A DNA stretch of 64,000 nt from Candidatus Berkiella cookevillensis. GTDB taxonomy: Bacteria > Pseudomonadota > Gammaproteobacteria > Berkiellales > Berkiellaceae. The DNA is taken from contig NZ_LKHV02000001.1 of the NCBI RefSeq assembly GCF_001431315.2, forward strand, positions 124,001 through 188,000, in the 5' to 3' direction. This document shows, one piece after another, positions 8,038 to 17,612 of this stretch. The position numbers and the translations under genes are program-made. How positions within the stretch are numbered: the stretch's first letter is position 1; the number at the start of each line of letters is the position of its first letter. The notes beneath the pieces were generated by a model. The model was not told the origin of the DNA and did not search any database. It saw nothing but the letters and a program-made list of their open reading frames with translations.

Positions 8038-9024
8038 CTAATTTTGAAAACAAGCCTGAATCTTCATAAGATCATTGCCGTAATTGGCTATCGCAAGCAT
8101 TAGTAATATTCTTGCTTTAAAAGGCGATAAATCATGATGGTAAAGAACGCCCATTTTATGAAGTTCCACGCCACCCCCTGGCCCACCATAGACAGGAAAG
8201 ACACTGCCTTCTCGAACGCGCGTTGCCATGACAATCGGAATACCTTTCTGAATGATTTTATGTAGTTCTGGTGCTAAGTTATCATGAACATTGCCACATC
8301 CATAACCTGCAATGACAAGGCCTTGAGCGCCCTTTGTTATTGCATAGCTGAGCAGACTGGTATCAAAGCCCGGATAGGTGAAAAATAAATCTACTTTTGC
8401 CAAATGTTCTGGAAGAGAGAGTTCTGTAAAACGTCGTAAACGATTAAACCATTTTACTCTATTGTTTTCGATCACACCCAAGTGCCCCATTCGATCAACA
8501 TCAAATGAATTTGGTAGATGCGTATTCATTTTAGAGAGGTAACTCGGTGCGTAGATATGTCCGTTAAAAACAACCATGACACCCTTGTGCTCATCGGATC
8601 CTGAGAGAATGACTTCAATAGCATGTTGTAGATTGCGAGGGCCATCTGTATCGTATTCGTCGGCAGAGCGCATGGCACCCGTGAGAATAATCGGTATTGT
8701 GCATTCTGCGATAAGACTTAAGAAAAAAGAGGTTTCTTCAAGCGTATCAGTACCATGTAAAATAATAATACCTTGATAAACCTGTTTCTTAAGCTTTTCA
8801 TTTACAGTTTTAGCCAGTTGTAACCAGATGTCAGGCGTCATCAATCTACTATCCATATTGGAAAAGCGTTCTACTTCAATGCTGGCTTTTTTAGAGAGAA
8901 AGGCATTTTTTTTTAAATAAGCATCTACATCTAAGGTTGGAATGGCGCCCGTAGCAGGATGTGTCGTTTCACTTAAGATCGTGCCACCTGTGACAAGGAA
9001 TAATATTTTTTTATTGTGTTGCAT
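8038..9024 (-). CDS. ansA: L-asparaginase (cytoplasmic type)
   Basis: 328 residues, full length for bacterial asparaginases, which hydrolyse L-asparagine to aspartate and ammonia. The first catalytic block TGGTI is at 12-16 (nucleophile Thr12), and the second, HGTDT, is at 90-94 (Thr92, Asp93). TGAMRSADEYDTDGP follows, as in the family. There is no signal peptide, so it is likely the cytoplasmic AnsA-like enzyme rather than the periplasmic high-affinity one; the symbol is given on that basis. It stands alone, facing away from the GIY-YIG gene. Confidence 0.9.
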   Translation of the reverse strand: MQHNKKILFLVTGGTILSETTHPATGAIPTLDVDAYLKKNAFLSKKASIEVERFSNMDSRLMTPDIWLQLAKTVNEKLKKQVYQGIIILHGTDTLEETSFFLSLIAECTIPIILTGAMRSADEYDTDGPRNLQHAIEVILSGSDEHKGVMVVFNGHIYAPSYLSKMNTHLPNSFDVDRMGHLGVIENNRVKWFNRLRRFTELSLPEHLAKVDLFFTYPGFDTSLLSYAITKGAQGLVIAGYGCGNVHDNLAPELHKIIQKGIPIVMATRVREGSVFPVYGGPGGGVELHKMGVLYHHDLSPFKARILLMLAIANYGNDLMKIQACFQN

Positions 9025-9175
9025 GAATAAATGTATCTCAGTAATTTAAGGTGTCACTTTTTCGTTGTGAAAAGCCAATAATAAGTAGGCCAAATAATAC
9101 TAGAAAGAAGCTATTAGGGACAAGGATAGTATGTAATAAATAATTAGCAAACAATGTATACACACGTGCAGTTGG

Positions 9176-9523
9176 ATGAATTTAATCAAAGAAAATATAA
9201 TTATCAGGATGCGAGCAGTGGATAAAGTGACAAAAGAAAAAAGCTGGTATTTGTATATCATACAATGCAGAGATAATAGCCTGTACACAGGCATCAGTGT
9301 TGACGTGGAAAAGAGATTTCGTGAGCATGTTGAGCAAACGCCAAGGAGTGCAAAATATTTGCGTGGCAGGCAGCCATTGACTTTGGTCTTTGTTGCCTTA
9401 GTGGGGGAGAAGGCTCAAGCCTTGAAAATGGAAAATGCGGTCAAGAGACTTTCAAAACAATCAAAGTTAAAACTCATTCATTCCCCAAAAGCAGAACTTG
9501 CGTTATTTTCGTTGTTGAGCTGA
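9176..9523 (+). CDS. GIY-YIG nuclease-domain protein (UPF0213/YhbQ-like)
   Basis: The 115-residue reading frame is the size of single-domain GIY-YIG proteins with a short extension. LYIIQCRDNSLYTGIS matches the GIY-YIG core, followed by the Arg-containing helix (VEKRFREH) and the KxxE-type end (ALKMENAVKRLSKQSK). The start is uncertain: ATG 9176, ATG 9209 and GTG 9218 are in frame and none has a strong ribosome-binding site. A start at 9209 would give the usual length of about 100 residues. YhbQ-like proteins have been linked to DNA-damage processing; the exact role here is unknown. Confidence 0.88.
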   Translation: MNLIKENIIIRMRAVDKVTKEKSWYLYIIQCRDNSLYTGISVDVEKRFREHVEQTPRSAKYLRGRQPLTLVFVALVGEKAQALKMENAVKRLSKQSKLKLIHSPKAELALFSLLS

Positions 9524-9560
9524 TCTTTCAATTCAAAAAGGACAGCCACATTAAGTTGCT

Positions 9561-9581
9561 TAGCTCAAAATTTTTGAGCTA
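9561..9581. promoter_or_regulatory. Perfect palindrome ahead of the transposase gene
   Basis: TAGCTCAAAA and TTTTGAGCTA form 10-bp arms around a single central T, 36 bases upstream of the transposase start. The one-base centre makes a dimer-binding operator more likely than an RNA hairpin. No known consensus was recognised. Confidence 0.4.
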
Positions 9582-9616
9582 GAATTCCTTTCAGTAATAG
9601 GGATATTTTTTAAGTT

Positions 9617-10759
9617 ATGACTTTAGCTCGCTCAGAACAAATTGATTTGAATGCAACACCGTATTATCACGTCATGAATCGCTGTGTGCGCCGTAGTTTT
9701 TTATGTGGCTATGATGAGCTAACTAAAACTGATTATTCTCACCGTAAAACATGGATTGTCGATCGATTAAGATATTTAACGGATATCTTTGCCATCAAAA
9801 TCTGCGCTTATGCCATCATGAGCAATCATTATCATGTTGTGTTATATGTAGAAGAAACGCAAGCGCAAGCGTGGTCAGAAGCAGAAATCATCCGTCGTTG
9901 GGCATCCATCTTTCCTAAAGATGCCGAAGAAAATAAGCACCTAAAACAGAAAATTCAACTTTGGAAAGAGCGACTCACCAGTATTAGCTGGTTTATGCGT
10001 TGCTTAAATGAAAAAATAGCGCGCGATGTAAACGAAGAAGATGATACTGCAGGAAGATTTTGGGAAGGACGCTTTAAATCCCAAGCTCTATTAGATGAAG
10101 GTGCGTTGTTAAGTGCAATGGTCTATGTTGATTTAAATCCAGTCAGAGCAGGTATTACAAAGACACCAGAAAAATCGGAGTTTACTTCCATTTATGAACG
10201 CATTCAGCATATTTCTAAGCAATTAAAGGTCAATAAGCCAAAATCCATTAAACAGCTTAAGCGCGAAAAAGCCAACATATACCCACAACAGATGATTCTT
10301 AGGTTAGGCGGCAAGCGTTCGAGCAATAGGAGTGTATACAAAATACATGACTATTGTGAGATACGCGAAGCCAACAACACCGAAGATTCATCTGTGAAGG
10401 GTATATACAATAATCTTACACAACCCAAATCCTTAGTCCCTTTTGCAAACATCTCAGAACATCATTCGCATGCCATTGATTTTAAATTGGTCGATTATTT
10501 AGAGCTTGTTGATTATACAGGACGAACGATTCGTGAGGATAAAGAGGCAGGTTCTATTCCTGAGCATCTTGCCCCTATTTTAACGCGATTACAATTCGAA
10601 CCCATGAATTGGATTTCATTGGTTAAAAATTTAGCTAAAAGCTTTTCTCATGCGGTGGGGAGTGAAATTTTGCTGTTGAATTTTGGCAAAGGGGGGAGGA
10701 AAGGCTTAAAAGGCATTACTTGGGCAAAGAAATTATATTCAAGTACACACGTCGCTTAA
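9617..10759 (+). mobile_element. REP-associated (Y1/HUH) tyrosine transposase gene
   Basis: A 380-residue protein of the IS200-like Y1 transposase superfamily, RAYT branch. PYYHVMNRCVRR starts the domain. SNHYHVVLY at about residue 72 is the HUH metal site (H-x-H). GRFWEGRFKSQAL and AMVYVDLNPVRAGI follow, with the catalytic Tyr in the latter. The C-terminal 170 residues are an extension seen in larger members. I see no terminal repeats or target duplication around the gene, as expected for RAYTs, which are domesticated single-copy genes that mobilise short REP hairpins. A GTAG-led paired hairpin of REP type is present at 59678-59765. Confidence 0.88.
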
Positions 10760-10942
10760 TTCAATCTACATTCATCCGTTAATCATTCCATAGATTATTC
10801 ACAGTTAAAGTCACTAATGATGGTAGCAACTATCAATTCATTATTCGATTACAGCATGCTTATTTTTTTATTATTGTTTTTAAATATGGATGTCCTGAAT
10901 TTTCATCCTGAATTTTCAATAGGGCGGTGTGCAAAAAGCTAT

Positions 10943-11866
10943 CTAAATCGCATTGATGATAAGCGAAACCTGATAATTTAGTTGCTGATGATACTCTCTT
11001 ACTGCTTCTTCTAGGCACTTGGCAAAGGCAAGCGTTGCTTGGTTAGGCGGTGTTTTTTTACCATATAAAGCATTTAAGAAAAAGCGACGTGTTTGCGCAT
11101 GGGCTAAGGGGAGTGCTTTGAGTAATTTTCGTTGATGTAATAAATGATTCACGGGCATCCAGGCAAAGCCAGTACCTTCTTGCAGCAAACCAAGCGCTAA
11201 GTAACTGCTGGCAACTGTCCAGCAATGAGGCGCATCTACCCAGTCTTTATTCACAGAGGTGAGTTCTGCAGAATCGCGAACTATGAGTTGTGTGTAATTG
11301 CGGAGATCGTTAAGTCTTAATGTATGTCCCAAGTGATGTAAAGGGTGATCGATATGTGCGACTGCAATTTGAACAATCTGTATTTGACAGAATTCGACAT
11401 GTCCTTTTGGTGCTTGAAAAGTGATGACAATATCTGCTGTACCTTTTTCGAGTCTTTCGAGTGCTCCAGATAGGCTTTCCTCATATATTTGTACGCGTGT
11501 ATGCCCTAACAAGCTAAAGGTCTTCAACGCATTGGCCAGCGCTTGTCGTGGAAAAGGATCATCTAGCACAATGCTGATTTCTGCGGGCCAATCTTGTGTT
11601 GTTTTCTTTGCAATATTTTCAATGGACTTTATGTTTTCTAACAAAAGGTTGGCGCGATGGTAGAGTATTTGTCCAATAGGGGTAAGGACTGCTTTGCGTC
11701 CTTTGGTTTCTAAAATTTTTACATCCAGCTGAGATTGCAGTTGTGCAAGCGTATAGCTAATCGTAGACTGGCTGCGATGCAAATATTCTGCGGCCTGTGC
11801 AAAACCACCCTGTTCTAGCACTGCTTTGAGTACAAGCCATTGATCTAGTGTGGATTTTATTTTCAT
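10943..11866 (-). CDS. LysR-family transcriptional regulator
   Basis: 307 residues, the usual LysR size. The winged helix-turn-helix spans about residues 5-65 (FAQAAEYLHRSQSTISYTLAQLQSQLDVKIL), followed by a linker helix and a type-2 periplasmic-binding-like effector domain. The inducer and targets cannot be read. Neighbouring genes do not form a divergent operon, so the target may lie elsewhere. The DNA ahead of it contains a perfect dyad at 11938-11954. Confidence 0.92.
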   Translation of the reverse strand: MKIKSTLDQWLVLKAVLEQGGFAQAAEYLHRSQSTISYTLAQLQSQLDVKILETKGRKAVLTPIGQILYHRANLLLENIKSIENIAKKTTQDWPAEISIVLDDPFPRQALANALKTFSLLGHTRVQIYEESLSGALERLEKGTADIVITFQAPKGHVEFCQIQIVQIAVAHIDHPLHHLGHTLRLNDLRNYTQLIVRDSAELTSVNKDWVDAPHCWTVASSYLALGLLQEGTGFAWMPVNHLLHQRKLLKALPLAHAQTRRFFLNALYGKKTPPNQATLAFAKCLEEAVREYHQQLNYQVSLIINAI

Positions 11867-11937
11867 AATCGATAAATTAGATAGATTTTATCTAAAAAAT
11901 AGCATTTATTATCTATTTTTTCAATATATTGTAGTGA

Positions 11938-11954
11938 CCAATTTAAAAAATTGG
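11938..11954. promoter_or_regulatory. Dyad in the LysR gene upstream region
   Basis: CCAATTT-AAA-AAATTGG, 7-bp perfect arms about 70 bases upstream of the LysR start. It could be an operator, but it is AT-rich and no consensus supports it. The surrounding gap 11867-12128 holds no convincing gene. Confidence 0.3.
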
Positions 11955-12128
11955 CCGATAAAATCAATTATTATGCTTAACCTAAATATTGATGTCTTAA
12001 AAAATACTTTAAGGGTATATACACAAAATTAAGTGATATCGAGTCTAAGCACTCATTCTGTGTAAGGAAATGCCTCTTTGCGAACTCATTTTCTTTAGAA
12101 TGTGGCGCGAAATAATAAACAGAGAAAA

Positions 12129-15100
12129 TTATTTTACTGTAGAGAGAAGCTCATAAACTTTCTTTTGCAAGTCTACGAGAGAGTAAGGCTTTACTAAAAT
12201 TTCAGGAATAAAACCCTTGGGTAGATCTTTCATAGAAAGTGATTCCTTAGCATAACCTGTTACCAGCAATATTTTAATATCTGCATTTGCTTTGATTGCT
12301 GCAAGTGCTAAATCTACACCGGTCATACCACCTGGCATAATCATATCAGAGAGTAGTAAATCAATATTTGAATTATTTTCAATAAGTTCTAATGCTTTGG
12401 GACCATTCGGAGCTTGCAAAATAATATGTCCAGCATTTTTAAAGAATTCTACAGTCATCTCACGTAGAGATTCTTCATCTTCAACAATGAGAATTGTTTT
12501 TGCATCATTTATTTGAGGGGTAATATCAGAAGATGTTTTCTCTTCCTTGGTTGTAGTGTGTATCGCTGATTTTGTTTTAGGCAAATAAAGAGTTACTGTT
12601 GTGCCTTGATTTGCTTCGCTTTGAATAGTGACATAGCCTTTAGATTGGTTGACGAAGCCATACACCATACTTAATCCAAGGCCACTACCTTTGCCAACTG
12701 CTTTGGTTGTGAAAAATGGTTCGAAGGCACGTTCTTGAATCTCTGGCGACATACCTTCCCCAGTATCGACAACAGATATTTTAATATAATCTCCAGGCAG
12801 GATTTTGGTTTTGCCTGAACGTATGGTGTCTATTGAAGTATAGTTTTCTGCTTTGAAGAATATCTTTCCTTGATAATGCATAGCATCGCGTGCATTCAGT
12901 GCTAGATTTAGAAGCGCTGTCTGTAATTGCATAATATCAACCCATACTGGCCAAATATCTTGGGAGATGTGCATTGTTATTTCGATGGATTCTCCTAGTG
13001 TTGGCTTAAGCATTTTAATAAAATTTGGCATAAGTTCATAGAAATTTACAATCTCAGGTTTTAATGATTTTTGCCTAGAAAAACCTAATAAGTGTTTTGT
13101 GAGTTCGCTGCCACGCTCTACAGCATTGAGCATAGAAGAAATGCGTTTTTGTTGTGAATTATTAAATGAAGATTCTATTTGGAGTAGTTCAATATTACCG
13201 CGAATGATCATCAAAATATTATTAAAATCGTGAGATAATCCACCAGTAAGCTGTCCTAAGACCTCCATTTTTTGTCCATGTCGTAATTGTTTCTCCATCT
13301 CCAGCTTTTCTGTTATATCTTGAATGATTCCTGTTATTTCTGTGGCTTCACCATTTCTACGACGTGTTGTTTTTGCTTCTAGATGAACAACTCTTTCAAC
13401 ATTATCTGTTCGACAAATAGTTTGTGTCTCTGAAATAGATTGCTGATTGCTGATCCGCTCTTGCATATCATGAATAAATCGCTTTCTATCGTGAGCGGGA
13501 ATAAATTTAAGATAATCTTGAGCAGACATCCAAGCTTCATTATGGCTTTTACCTAGAATATGTAATGCTACTTCTGAACACCAAATCTTATTGTTTTCAA
13601 GATTCCACACCCAACCCCCTAGTTGGGCTAATTGTTGTGCGCGAGAAGAGAATGCTTGGATTTTTTGTATTTCTTTTAATCTCAGGCGTGCAATTTGAGT
13701 ATTTTTTAAAGTGTAAAATAAAACAAATGACAGCATTAAACCGAGAATAATAATAGCGTTAGAGGTAATTATCTGATTATTATCTTTTAGTGCTAATGCA
13801 GGTTTTTCTACCTCAATTTTCCACTTTTGATCGTATAATGTAAAATCGAGCGCTATGATAGAAATGTTATTCGTTGTGGTTGAGTTTTTACCAAAGAAAA
13901 GCTCATTATTAACAGCGATGTGGAATTTATAATTTTTAATCATTTCGGTAGTAAATATGGGAGTGAGTAATGAGGAGAAATCGATAAAACCTAAAATAAA
14001 ACCTTTGGGTTGATTATCTACATAGGAAGGGATGATAACCATTAAACCATTTTCCCCTTTGGGAAAGAGGATAGGTTTAATGATGAGTGATTTATGTTGA
14101 AGTGATTGCTCTTGAAGTAGTAATTTAATTTTTTTGAAGTCATTTGATTCTATCCAAAGTGTTTCTTGCGTCGGCGCAACATGTTGGATAGCATATTCTG
14201 TATTCATCCAAGCAATAGCCTCTAGTTTTGGTATTGCAGCTACAAGTGTATTGGCATTTGCCTCCCAGGCATCAAAGGACATGTGCGGCTGATTGTTCCA
14301 GCGGTTTTCCAATAAAACTAAAGCTTGTATTTTGTTATCTAGGGCAGATTTTATTTGTTCTTTAATATAATAGGCTGTTAAATTGGCTTTCTCATCAGAT
14401 CCATAAATATTTTGAATCTTTAGTATTGTCCAAAGTAAGATTACACAGATCAGAGTACTGATTGTAATTAAATAAGGAGACCAATTTTGAATCATTATTC
14501 GGTATCTATCTGCCATATTATAAATAGTCATGACTAGACAGAAACTAAGGAGCAAGAATCCGATAGCAGTATTGGGCGCCATTGACGTAAATTGTTTCCA
14601 AAACAACAAAGAAGGTGTGTTGGCAAGATAGGAAAATAAACAGATCAGAGCAAGGCTGATAATACAAAAAGAACATAAAAAGCTTAAAAATAGATATATT
14701 TTATTTTGTTTTTTTTGGGATAGGCAAAAAAGTCCTAAGCTCACGAAAAGAAAAGCAATGGTTGTATTAGGAGCCATTCGGCCAGGATGTATTTGCAGTG
14801 TTAAATTATGAGGAGATATAATTAGATTATCTATATTTATATTAATTGCAAAGATATACTGAGATAATGTAAGTATGTTTAAACAGAAAAGAAGTAGACT
14901 GCATAAACATGAGAAATATAGCCATCGGCTTGAGTAATTTATAACAGCTAGACTTAATCCAGAGAGTATAAAGCAAATAGCACTGTTGTAAACCATGGGG
15001 GTAACTTGTGGTGTGGTTTGAATAAGGAAATCTAGTTTAAGGTGCCAACCAATGATAACAAGAAACCCTAATAATAAGCTTGCAAAAGCTAGAAATAACG

Positions 15101-15149
15101 CGTAATAGCGCGCATTCAATTGTGCTTGATGCATGAGTGTTATACCCAC
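12129..15149 (-). CDS. Hybrid sensor histidine kinase (7TM, CHASE-like, PAS, HisKA, HATPase, REC)
   Basis: 1006 residues. About seven N-terminal spans include the motif MAPNT-x-IAF/IGF twice, so the membrane region looks internally duplicated. A periplasmic CHASE-like domain (about 265-455) and one more span follow. Then come a PAS domain (about 490-620), a HisKA box GLSHDFNNIL with phospho-His640, and an ATPase domain with NLALNARDAM, VDTGEGM and GSGLGL. The C-terminal receiver has Asp935 in LLLSDMIMP. It starts inside the 3' end of the REC-EAL gene (10-base overlap), so the two are translationally coupled. The relay probably ends on the attached receiver and may feed the REC-EAL protein. 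Signal unknown. Confidence 0.92.
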   Translation of the reverse strand: MGITLMHQAQLNARYYALFLAFASLLLGFLVIIGWHLKLDFLIQTTPQVTPMVYNSAICFILSGLSLAVINYSSRWLYFSCLCSLLLFCLNILTLSQYIFAININIDNLIISPHNLTLQIHPGRMAPNTTIAFLFVSLGLFCLSQKKQNKIYLFLSFLCSFCIISLALICLFSYLANTPSLLFWKQFTSMAPNTAIGFLLLSFCLVMTIYNMADRYRIMIQNWSPYLITISTLICVILLWTILKIQNIYGSDEKANLTAYYIKEQIKSALDNKIQALVLLENRWNNQPHMSFDAWEANANTLVAAIPKLEAIAWMNTEYAIQHVAPTQETLWIESNDFKKIKLLLQEQSLQHKSLIIKPILFPKGENGLMVIIPSYVDNQPKGFILGFIDFSSLLTPIFTTEMIKNYKFHIAVNNELFFGKNSTTTNNISIIALDFTLYDQKWKIEVEKPALALKDNNQIITSNAIIILGLMLSFVLFYTLKNTQIARLRLKEIQKIQAFSSRAQQLAQLGGWVWNLENNKIWCSEVALHILGKSHNEAWMSAQDYLKFIPAHDRKRFIHDMQERISNQQSISETQTICRTDNVERVVHLEAKTTRRRNGEATEITGIIQDITEKLEMEKQLRHGQKMEVLGQLTGGLSHDFNNILMIIRGNIELLQIESSFNNSQQKRISSMLNAVERGSELTKHLLGFSRQKSLKPEIVNFYELMPNFIKMLKPTLGESIEITMHISQDIWPVWVDIMQLQTALLNLALNARDAMHYQGKIFFKAENYTSIDTIRSGKTKILPGDYIKISVVDTGEGMSPEIQERAFEPFFTTKAVGKGSGLGLSMVYGFVNQSKGYVTIQSEANQGTTVTLYLPKTKSAIHTTTKEEKTSSDITPQINDAKTILIVEDEESLREMTVEFFKNAGHIILQAPNGPKALELIENNSNIDLLLSDMIMPGGMTGVDLALAAIKANADIKILLVTGYAKESLSMKDLPKGFIPEILVKPYSLVDLQKKVYELLSTVK

Positions 15150-16309
15150 TTACAATGTAATTTGTCATCACAGTTATGTTGAAACCACTGGAGTAATGTA
15201 TCGGCCGGCAATGGCTTGGATATGAAATACCCTTGTGCAATATCACAGTTTAATGTTTTAAGATGTTCGAATGTTTCTTTGTCTTCAACACCTTCTGCAA
15301 CAACATTTAGTTCTAGACTATGCGCAAGCTCAATAATAGATTTTGTGATTTTTTGTGCTTGAGTATCTCTACTTAGCTTCATGACGAAAGATTTATCTAT
15401 CTTCATTTCGGAAAATGGTAGCCGATGCAATTCGATAAACGAAGAATAACCTGTACCAAAATCATCCAAAGAGATCTGAAAACCTTTTAATCGCAAACGT
15501 GTTAAAATATCCATGGCAATCTGGGGCTGACTCATAACCGCTGTTTCAGTGACCTCAAAACAAACATTTCCTGGATTGATCTTGTACTGATTTGCGAGAG
15601 CAATAATTTCATCTGTTAAATTCAAATCATCTAAGTTACTAGCCGATAGATTGATAGAAATATTTATGTTCCAAAGATTTAAAGAACGAGCATATTGTTG
15701 GAATGCCATTTCTACAATAAGTCGTGTAAGAGGTACAATCAGACCAGAAGACTCTGCAAGTGGTATAAATTGATCTGGGAATATAATTTTTTCTGGATTG
15801 ACCATCCACCGAACTAATGTTTCTAAATTGATTATTTTGGAGCTTTTTAAACAAATCATGGGTTGATAATGCAAAACAAGCGCTTTGTTTTCAATTGCTT
15901 TTTCTAAGGTATCATTATTGGGCTGAATGGAAGCACTTTTTATATGCTCTAGAATTTCTATCAATGCTTGAATTGGTAATGGTTTAGGGTAATGCCCAAG
16001 CATATTGAGCTGATAGTTAAGGCCAAGGTTAAAAGCGGTTGAGCGAATTTTTTCATCATGGCCACTCACAATAATAATAGGTACTTTACACTCTATTTCA
16101 GAAAAAGATCTTAAAAATTCTATACCATCATGTGAAGGAATACCTAAGTCTAAAATAATCAATGTGGGAGGCGAGGATAAAGTATATTGTTTAGCATCTT
16201 CTATTTGATTTGTGATAAAAGAATCATAGCCAGAGGATTTGGCAATGTCCGCGAGCAATGCAGAGACATCAGGATCGTCATCAATAATTAAAACTGTATT
16301 ATTATTCAT
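15140..16309 (-). CDS. Response regulator with EAL (c-di-GMP phosphodiesterase) output
   Basis: 389 residues. The receiver domain is 1-120 with Asp54 in IILDLGIP. The EAL domain covers about 140-380 and its catalytic set looks complete: ETLVR in place of EALLR, INLSA, VTETAV, LDDFGTGYSS, KIDKSF, EGVE and GYFISKPL. It is therefore likely an active enzyme hydrolysing c-di-GMP. No GGDEF domain is present here or elsewhere in the window. It overlaps the hybrid kinase downstream by 10 bases, and the pair probably forms one signalling unit. Confidence 0.93.
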   Translation of the reverse strand: MNNNTVLIIDDDPDVSALLADIAKSSGYDSFITNQIEDAKQYTLSSPPTLIILDLGIPSHDGIEFLRSFSEIECKVPIIIVSGHDEKIRSTAFNLGLNYQLNMLGHYPKPLPIQALIEILEHIKSASIQPNNDTLEKAIENKALVLHYQPMICLKSSKIINLETLVRWMVNPEKIIFPDQFIPLAESSGLIVPLTRLIVEMAFQQYARSLNLWNINISINLSASNLDDLNLTDEIIALANQYKINPGNVCFEVTETAVMSQPQIAMDILTRLRLKGFQISLDDFGTGYSSFIELHRLPFSEMKIDKSFVMKLSRDTQAQKITKSIIELAHSLELNVVAEGVEDKETFEHLKTLNCDIAQGYFISKPLPADTLLQWFQHNCDDKLHCKWV

Positions 16310-16416
16310 ACGCTTGTCTGTGGCGTTTAAGATTATAAATTATAGATATATAGTTATATTCGGAAAAAAAAAGAATAACTGTAGCTTTAAACTAAAATAT
16401 ATCATTTTTAAGTGTG

Positions 16417-16569
16417 TATACTCATCTCATAGCAGCCGATTTTTACTCGCAAGGAGCGCAATGTAGGTGGGGGGCAAGGAAGCGCTCTCCTAGGCATGCA
16501 TATATAGTGCAGACTTAAGATGAGAGGAGCGTCGCCCCAAAAACCTAACATTCTCATGTGAAGAGTATA
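16417..16569. repeat. MITE-like element, diverged copy
   Basis: 153 bp bounded by TATACTC...GAGTATA. Inside the left end is TTTTACTCGCAAGG followed by AGCGCAATGT, closely matching the left part of the 23239 element (TTTTACCCGCAAGG, GGCACAATGT). CTCATGTG near the right end is also shared. The middle has diverged. Length, ends and internal block together suggest the same family. Confidence 0.55.
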
Positions 16570-17560
16570 TATGTGCAGTCATGTGTTGCTTATGATGGTC
16601 AACAATAACTTGTCTTTGAGCCTCTTTGTTCTATCACATTCTGTGGGTCTTTGAATAATGATAATCACTTGGGCTAGAAAGTATCAGCACAACGATATAT
16701 TTTGAGGATGATGGGGCATTGAGCATATATCCTTGTCTCTTGTATGTATAGACACATGAATATGCATCTATTGATTGGCTTTTGAGGTATCTGGCTAGTT
16801 GGGTAACTGATAGTTATTGTATTGTTGCATGCTCTAAATAAATGAGTATGAGCCTATGCTGGTTATTCTTGTCTCGTTCATTAGGCTGATTGCCATAACC
16901 GCACGGGTATAAAAGAATCAGTCTGTTATGCGTTTTTGCGCCAAGCACCTGACAGGACGATTTTCCTTTCTGTGGCTTGTCTTGATCCTGCTGGCATGAT
17001 CATGGAGATATGCTTGTAAGGTGTTGTACCTTCTGGTACAGAACTACTACGCTATGCTGACAGACTGGAGAATAGTACTGCCTGTTTAATGAGACACGGA
17101 ATACGGGTGAGTTTAGCAAACTGTCGCATTGTTTTATTATTTGCAATCTTAATGCTGCTATCATCATGATAGCGATTTTACTTAATAAGTATGACAATGC
17201 TTCATTCTGTTTAAAGCTACCAGCCGTTCTTAAAATATATTAAGCGTTAGCTTGTGCTCTAGGCCAAAAAAGCACCTCTACAAAAATGAAAGGCTGGGGA
17301 AATTTTAGTTGGAGGCAATAGGGGAGTCCATCTTGTATGCTTACCTTTTCCTGGGGCACTACAGTGCCAAATTGAATGTTTGAGACACCTCAGAAATTGC
17401 AGCAAGTCCCGCATTTGACGGAGGTTTGCACTTTGTCTTTTTTTCTTAAGCGTTTAAGGCTTTCAGTATTTACCTAAAGCAAAGATCTATGATAAAAGGT
17501 TGTCTTAAATCAAGGGTAGATTCTTCTGTCCTCACCACCTTAAAACACAGTGGTTAAACG

Positions 17561-17572
17561 GGTTGCGCAACC
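17561..17572. promoter_or_regulatory. 12-bp perfect palindrome before the APC transporter gene
   Basis: GGTTGCGCAACC is self-complementary and lies 40 bases upstream of the transporter ATG, a plausible operator position. No regulator can be assigned. Confidence 0.3.
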
Positions 17573-17612
17573 AACCTATTTTTAAAAAGCTCGGTAAGTT
17601 TCGAGGCAAGTT

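Larger units (their letters stand above)
16310..17612. other. 1.3-kb gap with no convincing gene
   Basis: Open frames here are short, lack ribosome-binding sites and read as random protein. The base composition is more GC-balanced than the intergenic spacers elsewhere. The left part holds a MITE-like repeat (16417-16569). The right end has a perfect palindrome GGTTGCGCAACC (17561-17572), 40 bases before the transporter gene, and a T-rich tract at 17435-17449. None of the tmRNA, RNase P, SRP or 6S signatures I know was recognised. It may be a decayed gene region or encode an unrecognised RNA. Confidence 0.5.

Noticed and set aside
11850-12032. 60-codon frame between LysR and histidine kinase genes
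   Set aside because: Very AT-rich, overlaps the LysR start and lacks a ribosome-binding site.
17000-17197. 65-codon frame in the 1.3-kb gap
   Set aside because: No ribosome-binding site, no domain-like sequence, and it covers hairpin-rich DNA.
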